A DNA stretch of 64,000 nucleotides from Pagrus major (lineage: Eukaryota; Chordata; Actinopteri; Spariformes; Sparidae). The notes under the pieces are model-generated. The model was not told where the DNA came from, did no database searches, and worked only from the letters and a program-made list of their open reading frames with translations. Below, one piece after another: positions 26,951 through 37,400 of this stretch. Numbering within the stretch: the stretch's first letter is position 1; the number at the start of each line of letters is the position of its first letter. A program made the position numbers and the translations under genes. The stretch is from positions 8,570,381 to 8,634,380 of the forward strand of contig NC_133233.1 of the NCBI RefSeq assembly GCF_040436345.1, written 5' to 3'.

Positions 26951-28662
26951 AAAAAAGAATTTTATTTAGTTTAATACATAGGGCGGTTTGTAGTGAAATA
27001 TGTATACATTCAGCTTTACAATTCATACAGGAATTATCCCACCAAATTCCAAAAATACACACAATTTACAAGGTATACATGTTCCAACATATTTCTGAAC
27101 ACAAAAAGACAGCTATACCAGTTTAATAAGTAAAAGCCTACTTCCTTGTTGTTTTATTATCCCATTTCTGTCCAATGGTAAACCTGTAAGCACTGTTTTA
27201 TTTTTTAGCTAAATATAAGTTAAAGTAGTTATAGCAAACAGCTTGTGAAGGCTGTCACTGGACAAACAACAAAGAATGGCACGCAGTTTTTCATGCAATT
27301 AAAAAGAGATAAAAAAACAAACAAAAAAAAAAAATTAGATTTAGAGTCCATGTCATTCTCACCGTCCCTGGTACAAGATCAAACTCTCAGAACTACATTT
27401 CCCAGCACTCGAATACTACAAACATGGCCAGAGGTCAGGGGTACAGTACATGTATAACGGCTTCTCGGATACAAACACTGGGATAGGAGTACTGTGAAAT
27501 CCATTAGCAATTTGGAGCACACAGCCTTCCCTTTGATTTTCCAAATTCAGTGGAAACACCCTCATGACTCACTGCCCCGTCTAATATTGAACACTTTTCC
27601 TTTGTCTTGGTCCAGTCAAAGGGATGTATATGAAAAACCATAGCAGTGCTAGTGATATTACCAATATTATCTGTCTGAGTGTGGGAGTGCCAGTAAGTCG
27701 CACTCCATTAAAGCAACTCGTTACAACAAAGGCGTGCAATTTTAAGAGGTTCCCTCTTCTTCGTGCACCCAGTGGAAAGCTTGCTGGTGCCAATCTCTTT
27801 GATTTATGCACTATTCAAAACACACCAAAGGTTTGAAGTCCAAGTCAATAAAAGTAGTAAAACAACAGTTCCAGACACTTGGTAACTCTATTATATTCTG
27901 GAGAAATGAGGCAGTTGTGTGGACAACAGAGACACACGATCCAAACCTTTGACTGAGACTGGTGAGATGGAGTATGAGATGGCTCGGCTTGATAAGCTTC
28001 TCCACAAGCAGCATGATGTTGATAGAGTCTGATCAGGATCAAGCAGCAGGACAGAGCAGAGGAAAGACAAAAGACTGCAGAAAAGTCGGCCCTGCATTGT
28101 TACAGATGTGCTCGCTAAGGCAAGGTGCTCCGAGGACGATAAGCATGCTGGAGAGTAGAGAGGAGCCTCGGTCAAAACTGGTTTTCCGCTCTCACTATCA
28201 TACTTCAGAGATTTAGCCATCTGTCTGACTAACTTTGGTTCATACTTTTTAACTCATTTTCACTTATTTTACTTATTTATATATATATGAAGTGAGAATG
28301 GTTATTATTTTAACCAAGGTTCTGAAACTGCACAAAACTGTAACTCAAAACAAAACAAGAGGAGAAGAAAAACTCACTCAAATTCCATTAAGAGGAAGGC
28401 TGAGCTGCATTTTGCATTTAGCGCAGCGTTGTTATTATAAAGTGTGCAAATAGTAGTGTCTGTGTGTGGACGGTCAGCGGAGGGAAGACTGTCGGACCTC
28501 CACTGCCTTCATGTCTGAGGAGGGAGCTCAGCTCAGGACAGCACACAGTGGGAGGGGGGGATATGTTTGTCTCTATGCTTGCATTTGTGTGACACTGTGT
28601 GTGGTATTCACGTGTGTGTGTTTGAACATGTGTGTCCGAAAGTGTTTATGCATGTGTGTCGT
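26950..28662 (-). other. rab18: rab18 3' UTR (probable)
   Basis: This is the sequence following the rab18 stop in the direction of transcription. There is no coding similarity. It contains an AT run near 28,270 and a GT-rich block at about 28,580-28,660 directly next to the stop codon. Extent is inferred from the candidate poly(A) signal. Confidence 0.4.
26961..26966 (-). terminator. possible poly(A) signal of rab18 (AATAAA on minus)
   Basis: TTTATT on the plus strand gives AATAAA on the minus strand, 1.7 kb past the rab18 stop codon. That distance fits a long 3' UTR. Other hexamers occur nearby, so the site used is uncertain. Confidence 0.3.
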
Positions 28663-28832
28663 CTAGACCAGGGAGCAGTAACCACCGCAGGTTCCACCTC
28701 CTGCGTCTTCGTCGGTCAGCTGGACTCCTCGGCCGTGGTTCTCGCTCTGCCACAAGCCGGGAGTCTGGATGATCTTCTCCACCAGCTCCTCGAACGCACA
28801 CTGAACACCGTCCCTGGTCTTAGCACTCGCCT
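28663..28832 (-). CDS. rab18: rab18 exon 7: EASAK motif and prenylated tail
   Basis: The acceptor cttccag is followed by AG, which completes Glu149 begun in exon 6. The exon holds the G5 base-recognition motif EASAK, the helix [20 protein letters not shown] and a variable acidic and glycine-rich tail ending CGGYCSLV and TAG. Mammalian Rab18 ends CSVL. The Cys four residues from the end is the predicted lipid attachment site. Confidence 0.95.
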
Positions 28833-31395
28833 CTGGAAGAACAGTGTGTGGGTGGCGAGAATGGACAGAGACAGATGCATAAGAAAAGAGACAGATAAAA
28901 ACAACGGAGAAAGAAAAAAGAAGATGTGAGGTGGATTAAAAGAGATGGAGGTTGGAAATAGAAGAGAACAGAAGATGAGATACAGATACAACAACTGTTA
29001 ATGTCTGCATCTTGATGTCATCATCTGCCGGGCTCACAGACTGGACTGGGGAGTGGTGGAAAATGTCTCTACAATAACTGTCAACCCCAGACACTAATAG
29101 TGAACCTTAGGAGGTTATGAGGGGATATAATCAACACCAACTTCACAACATGATGATAACCAGAAATAAAGGATAGTAATAACTGTAAGACAAAGATATA
29201 AATCTAAAGCCAAACCAGAATTAACATGTTAGGAAACGCCTTGGAAATACTCTTTTCATTTCGACAAAAAGTTTTAGAATTACATTTTTGCACTTGAGGA
29301 AGATAAAACTCAGTGAGCACATGGAAGATGATACATGCAGCATGTTTTATATATAGAACTACGCAAGAAATTCCTTAGCAAGTATGATAGTTATTTCTAA
29401 AACCGTGTGTAATAGTCTGTTGTAACTCATGCCCAGCAGGTCCTTGTGGAGTAAGGAATCCTCCTCACTTACCTATAAAAAGCATGGAATGTTTTCTTGC
29501 AAACTTCAGCCCTTCTGCCCTGTCTAGCTCGTGGTTTTCCTAAAACAAAAGAGAGGTAATGGCTTATTTGAGGTCTGCCGGGCGGAGCTGTCAGCTACTG
29601 TGGGTGTCACGGGGCAGAGAGGGAAAAGTGATTTTCACAGACAAAGAACAGGACACAATAAATTCATAATGCTCTACTTAGTGGGCATTTGTATCCCCGC
29701 TGACTGATTCTGGTATCCTGCTGAAGGAGCAGCTGCCAGAAATATGAAAGTGGGTCTGCCACCATCATTTAGTTCTGTAATTTGTCAACTGGCTGGAAGC
29801 TGACTTTTCCTTTAGAAGATACTTATTTTTGGCTATATATTTTCCTGTTTTGTGAGATATTTGTTTATACAGAGTCACTGTGTATATACCTGTTTTGCAT
29901 CTCTAGATACAGAAATAACAATTTTAAAATGTGTCCAAAAAGTAGATATTAAGTCTATCTTTGGTCATGACAGCTCAAGCAAAGGCAAAAAAGTGTGTGA
30001 CAAGCTGGTTTGAAGACTCATAATGTGCCCATCCTCTCTAGTTAGACATGTTGTCAAACATTAAAATAAACCACAAACACACTCACCCTATCGATTTTAT
30101 TCCCCACAAGCATTTTCACGAGGTCGTTCCTTGTACAGTACGTCTCAAGCTCGTTGAGCCAGTTGTCAAGCTTGGTAAAGGTTTCCCGTCGTGTGACATC
30201 ATACACTGTGCCAAAGCAAATGAACAAGATATGTTAAGAATGAAGGCAAATAAATACACACATTGTACATTTCATTGAGAAGTTGACCAAAGTTAGATCC
30301 AAAGTAAGACTGAGGTAAAGGCATCGTTTCTGGATTTTGCCATCTCTGAATCTATAACACAACAAGAGGAACATTTTGCAGCATGGGTCTTGTAGAGCTG
30401 CAGCAATTAATCGATTAGTTGTGAAATATGAAATTAAAATCAACAACTATTATGATAATCAATTAATTGTTTTGAGTAATTTTTAGAAATTCGAAATTCT
30501 CTGATTCCAGCTTTTTAAATGTGAATATTTTCTGGGTTCTTTCGTCCTCTATGAAAGCAAACTGAATAACTTTGGGTTGTGGACTAAACAAGACATCTGA
30601 GGATGACACCTTGGGCTTTTTGGAAAAACTGATATTAATATAATCTGACATGTCTCCTCATTTTAAAGACCAAACAACTAACCGATTAATTGGTTAATCA
30701 ACAGATTAATCGGCAATTAAAATAATTGTTAGCTGCAGCTCTACTGTCTTGCATTAACCATATTTTTATGTGCACAGACAGGACAGGATACAAGACTATA
30801 ATATTAATTTTCCAACACTGTTTTAAAAGTGATTTAGTCTAACAGGCCTTGAATTTAAGAACATATCTGATTCCTTTTTTAATTTAAAAGCATAGACCTA
30901 ATAAAACTCTCAATTATTCTGAGTTATTTCACTTTTTGAAAAAAGGACAAAATAAGACAACAAACTACAATATAATAAACAACTCACATGACATGTGACA
31001 ATCATATGACATATGATTTCATCTAAAAAACACATGGTTGATAAAACCAAAGGCATTGAAGCCTCTGATAGTATCGCATGGGGCGTGCTCATAATCTCAG
31101 TGATATAGTGAGGCGCCGTGTGTCTTTCTGTATATCATTAGAGTGGTCAAAAACCATAAGCTGCACAGGAAGTCTGTTTAAGAGGTTTAACTTAGTTCCT
31201 GTGTGTGTGTTCATATACATACTGTACAATCATGTCCATATGAAGAGTCGGACTTAAGGATATAAACTAACTTCCAGAAAGAGGCAAGTGTGTGTGGGTC
31301 ACAGGATGAAAAGCCATCACTTGTTTTTACAACCATGGGCCTGACTCTGAAGTGAAAAGGTTACACACACACACACGCACACACAGACACACACA

Positions 31396-31440
<45 letters not shown>

Positions 31441-34400
31441 TTGAGCAATGATGGTGTCAGCAGCTTGGCTTACCCAGGATGACTCCCTGGGCACCGCGGT
31501 AGTAGCTGGGCGTCAGAGTTCGGAAGCGCTCCTGTCCTGCCGTGTCCTGCAACACACACACAGCTCAGTTCTACCGGACACACTGGCAGGACAAACTGGT
31601 GGCTCAAACAGAAGGAGAACCAGGGCAGACAGACATAAAAAACAAGACCAACTCCTCTGTGTCCCTCATGGAGCATGTGGGCAAAATTGTGTAACATGAG
31701 CGCCATCTATTGGCCACTTTAGAGAATGGACAGACTGGTTCATGGAGGAGGGTGATAGTTGATCCCTGTGCTCTGACTGACAGATAAGAGTCACATTTTT
31801 ATTTACTGGGTTGAAATGGAGAGTGAATAGAGTTTGTTACTTACCCATATTGCCAGCTTTGCCTTGTTCCCATCCACATTAATGGTCTTCACCTTGAAGT
31901 CAACACCTAGACAATGAAAAGCGAGTCAATCACTCATAATGTCACCATTACCTCATCCTGCTTCAGTCCCAATATGGCAGCTCCTACAGGTTTGGACGAT
32001 TACTGCCAAGAATAATGTATCATTGTGACAGACTGTAATTATAAGTGATGTCTCTGTCTCTGAACTTTTGCTTACCCCAGCTTTCAGACTGGCATCACGC
32101 CCATCCCGTGTCCTGTATTTAAATTATGGTGTGACAGTGTACTCACATACACCACAAAGAGACGTGGTGGTGGCGGTGTGGTTAACTGTTCAGAACTGAA
32201 ACCAATACAAGTCTGTATTATAAAAGTAAATAACAAAAATCCACCACATGTGAAATGGCTCAGAGAGCCATGATTCATAATAACTATCCAGCTAGTTCCC
32301 AAATGAACAAAACATTTACATGAAAAGAATAATGTTGTCCCCTTTAACCTCAACAAGTAAATCTCCTCCATTGCCTTTGTTCGCAGTATTGGTCTGGATT
32401 ATATATCTGCCTGATTATTAGCACCCACTGACAGATTTAACAGGGAAATGTACACTTATGATGGGCTAGTTCTAAAATTTGGGACCGGAGAAGGATTGGG
32501 AAACAGAACAGAGGAGGCATGATGACAGGCCAAGGATATATGACATACAGTCTGTTCACACAGTCAACAACTAGCTCTTCCTCCAGTCCAGCAGGGTTGC
32601 TCAGATATTGCTGCCAGGTGCATGTGGAGAGGAGTTGACAATAAACATTTGCCTGAACCTGGACTGGTCTCTCCTGCTTTAATTCAGTACAGAGACAAAC
32701 AGGCATTTCCCAGAGAACCTACTTTACAATACAGCATCTGTTTGTTATAGCACAACATGACAAGATGCCACTACAGCTGGATGTCAAGGCTGGGCCGATC
32801 TCTGTTCAAATCATAACAGAAGATGCAAGTAGTGTGGGATCATGGAGTTGTGTTCTGCTGATGAAAATCTATTGACATGACTCAGGGCGAGGTCATGTTT
32901 TTAAGTTTTATTGACATTTGGTTTAGATCTTGATCTTGTGGCTCTAACTTAACTTTTTTCACCACCTTTCCAAACTGTCCCAATACAATTTAAACTTACC
33001 CAAAGTAAATGCTAGCTGTCCAAATTATAAAATGGCTGATTTTCTACAATAAAATTATTTAGATAATTAAACCATGGAATGATTAAAATGTTAATCAGCT
33101 TATATTTTATTCAAACATCTGTTGTATATATGGTTATTTGTTTATTCAGATCATATTCATTAAAAACCAGAAGACATTAGGTGATAAGGTCATCAATGCA
33201 ACTGTCATGACAACATTTCTGCTCACCTGTCTGCCGATCATCTCTAACCTCATTAAGACCAGAAGACTTACTGTTACAGTGATTCATTCTTGCATATTTG
33301 AAACTTTTAAGCTAGTACACTGTTTACTGATGTAACAATGTACTGAGAAAGCTGGAACACAGAAAAAAACAGCCTCAAGTGAACTGCTTCAGGTGTAAAA
33401 GGTTGAACATGGATTTGATTCAAGTGATATTGGATTAAAAGTGGTTTCTGTCCGAATCTGAGGGATCTTGAGTCAATGAGGGAAGCTTAACTCCAATAAA
33501 GACATCTGTTTGGTAAAGACTCTCAGCTGGCCAAGTAAAGCAGTAATGATCCAAACCCTGACCTTGAAAAGAAAAAACGGTTTCAACATCTCTAGAAATC
33601 TATGCTTTTGGTGGTTCCAACAAAGACAGCATTGTGAGCTACAAGCTCTTCACAAATTAACATCAACAAAAAAATCTACATTCAAACTCATCAGTGGGAT
33701 TAAAAAATCTTGAGTTCAATGAACATGAGGTTACAGCACCAGGATTTTCTTTCAACCTCATCATTAAGTTTGAAATAAATCAAATAAGCTGTGTGGCTGT
33801 AAGGGTGTGTGGTATCGTGGCAACCTTTGCTTCCAGCTCGCCAATACCGCTTATACCTTCTGTGAACAGACCTGGTAACAGGCCAAATTTCTGTCTGGTG
33901 AGCTCAACTCAAGTTTGATTTGAGTATAATAATAAAAAAATAGTGTCTGTTTTAAATTATTTCCAATAAATACTGGGTGTGCAATTGACACAAGAAGCAA
34001 GCGCGAACATTGAGCCAAAACTGTTCCTGGAGCAGAAACCAAGGGTTCTGTAGATTTGTTGTGGATTGTTGTTGAGTAAAATGTGCAGTATCTGCCAGCA
34101 GCCTCAGGGCCTACAGACTAGGAAACACAATGACGAAGAGTTTATGTCCACTTTACTGCATGTGGAAGCCATTATTGCCTACAGTAGTTGTTTATAGTTC
34201 TTAAAAACTCCAACTCCAGACAATGTACTAGACAGCAAAAATATTTCTGATGGAACTCATGAGGTTTATCTGATAATTATCAGTGCTAACATGTGGTGTG
34301 CAGTCCGACCACTGGTGCCCCTCAATTTCACTAAGTTCATGTAATGTTAACAGAGCTCCAGGAATATTCTGACCTGTTATTATTTACATTTGTGTATGAT

Positions 34401-37400
34401 GCACAGGTAGTAATTCAACTATATAAGGTAGTAATGAGGTTGTAATTAATGGTGGTGCTGTACTAGACTACAGTATATTAAAATGTGTTTCTAATATTCT
34501 GCCCCTCATCACCATTGTAACACATTTTAGTAAAGCTGGCACAAAACCCTTTCATTTCAGTTATTGTCAACACAAAAAAGTCTTTCATGTTTTGCCATTT
34601 ATTGCAAAGTGGAAAAAATGTATAAAAATATCAGCACAGTAGTGGTCACCAAAATGATACTTTGGTGTTTAGTGCATGCTTGTTTATGAGAACAGCTGTA
34701 GATGAGAATAAAGGGCAGGGTGGTAATTCATCACTGGTGGTAGCTGGACTGGAATTCTGCTCCTAAAAAGACAAAGGTGTGACAGAGCAATTAGTTTGGT
34801 TCGGACACATTTTTTATTAGAACATGTTAGGACTGTGTTTAGTATACAGTGTGAACAGTAATATGATCAGGCTACGATATTTACAGTGTGATTAATCATT
34901 GATTTTGAACATTACAGACAGGATGTATTCATTATTTCACTCAGATGATGTCAGAGCTCACAATACGTACATCACGGTGCCATCTGCCCTCTTTCAGGAA
35001 GAAAGTAAGGCCTTGCCTCATCTCATAACCATAATGCTATTGCTAGTTAAAATATGATGAACTGAACAACATTTTGTCAGTCTGTCCACTACTGGGTCTG
35101 TACAATCGCAATTTACAGTCATCTGTTATAAATAAAGACATCTAATAACTGACAGCAGAACAAGAATACGCCAAACTCGACCAAACTGCTGAACCTCTGA
35201 CAGCCGGTGTGACAGTTTAACTGTAGTTCATTTTAACTGGTGAGGATGAGACTGCTATCTTATGATCTTTACGTGTGGCGTTTGTGTATAGGTTTACATT
35301 ATAGCTTACTTAGCTCAGTTTTAACAATCCCACGGTAACAAGAAAACAGTCACATCTCGCTAACTGTTACAGTTTGTGTTGTCATTAGTTAAACTAAAGA
35401 TAAGTTTTGGTAAACAGCAAACGTTAGATGTTACTTACCAGTCTAAAGAAACGTAGCAAATTCAGCTTTTTACTCCAGTGTTGGAATGCTCCGGCAATAT
35501 GTACTCTTGTTTAGCTTCTTTTATGTTGCTTCTTTTCTCTGCCGTGGATGTGCTTTCTTTCCAGGAGGTGTTGTTTGAGATGATGATCAAAGTCATTTTT
35601 GCCGAGCCTCTGCATCTGAGGCTGTAAACTTCAATGCAGTAGCCAATTGCTCCGGCCAGCTTGACTTCATTGTCCTCTCCCACAGCAGACTAGAGGCTAC
35701 AGTGACTCACTATCGCCTCTCGCAGCAGGTGGTGGTATTACAACAAGGGACGGCCCATCCCAGGCTACTTAGCAGTGGATATCTCTGCAATTGTACCCAA
35801 TTCCTCTGAGTCTGAGTCATTACCTTTTATGGCTCATTTGGACTCTAGTGATGATAACCTTGACCTTCTGATGCACAATACCTTACTTTTATTTCACTCT
35901 TTCATTACCTCAGCTCACATGTGTTACTCACCTATTGTTGCTGTTTGTTCAGGGTCAAATGTGTCATCTGTGAATCGCAAGAGGAGGCTGTTGACAGGAA
36001 GAAGGGAATAATTAGATTAAGGCTCATTATGAATCACTAAGTAAAACAGCATATTGGCTATTTTCAGTAATTTTATTCCACACAGGTGCAGCAAGCTTTT
36101 GATGTGGCATCAGGTTTCTATTTGCTCTGTTCAAATGATCTGTCTTGCGGCACCAGACCAATCGAATTCTGTATCTCTCTATCCTTCTATTGATCACTCT
36201 GTCCTTCCCTTGCATTACGTGTACAAGCTCCAGATGATATCACTGCTAGATTGCAGTCTGGAGGACAGGGTTCAATTCTTAACTATGACTAATCAAGTGC
36301 ATGGGCCTTAATCACAACACTGATGATGTGGATAAGCTCACTCCTTTCCCCTGACCCAAGTCTAATTCTCTTATTTTTCCTCATGGTCCATCAGGAGGGA
36401 TGCTGGAGCAATGTGCTTTTGAGCTGTGCCTGGAGATTGCAAAATTAGAACTGTTGTTTTGTGTAGGTAATTTGTTCTGGTAAAATGAAACTTGTGTATT
36501 CCTTGCCAGGTGCTTCTACAGAACTGTATGCTACTCTGAAATTAGTCCAGTCAGTGTAGCTACTTGACAATAGCTCAACTGGCTCAGGATAATTCCAACA
36601 ATGACATTCGAAACTAATCTCAGCCTGAATTAGTTTATTGTATTAGGAAGCACAAAATTGAGCACAAAATTGGTTTCTAGAAACCAATGCCCTTGGCCTC
36701 AACAATGCAGGCTGGCCACCAAACACTTCCCTTTTTCTGGAAATATAAAGTGCAAGCCTAGGTCTATGTTAGGGTGTTAGCATAAACTCAGTCCCTCCTC
36801 TGTTCCTAGTCAATACAGGGCTGTTAGAACAGCAAGCAAATTACCAGCACCACAGGAGTAAATGTGAAAAAGAAAAAAAAAAAAACATTTCTCACTCAAA
36901 AAATAAAACAGGCAAAAACCCAAGCTTAAAATCATTAGGGTTCGACCAATATACATTTTTTCAGGACCAACACCGTTAAAAATATTGAAACATATTGAAT
37001 CTGAACATTTGAAACAGTTTCGTTACTGAAAATCTAAAATTTTATACCCTCAATGTTGTGTCAATTTTCACCCGTGGTTTCTGAAATGGTATCGAGTATT
37101 TCTCAAGGTATCGGTTGGAAGTTAAAAATTCCAGTTAAAACTATTTGAAAACGCTAAACATTTGCAGTACAAATATAAGTCTTAGTAACATTCCTTCACT
37201 GGTTATTCTAAATTTTTACACAAAGTACAATTTACTCATGTATTGTGTTTAAATACAATTTTGAGGTACTTTACATAAGCATTTCCATCTGCTACTTTAT
37301 ACTTCCAATCCGCTACACTTTAGAAGCGGTACACATCATGACATTGAGATCTGTGTGGTTTTTTCAACGTGTTCCCCGGTGCCTGCCTGTTAATCTAAAC

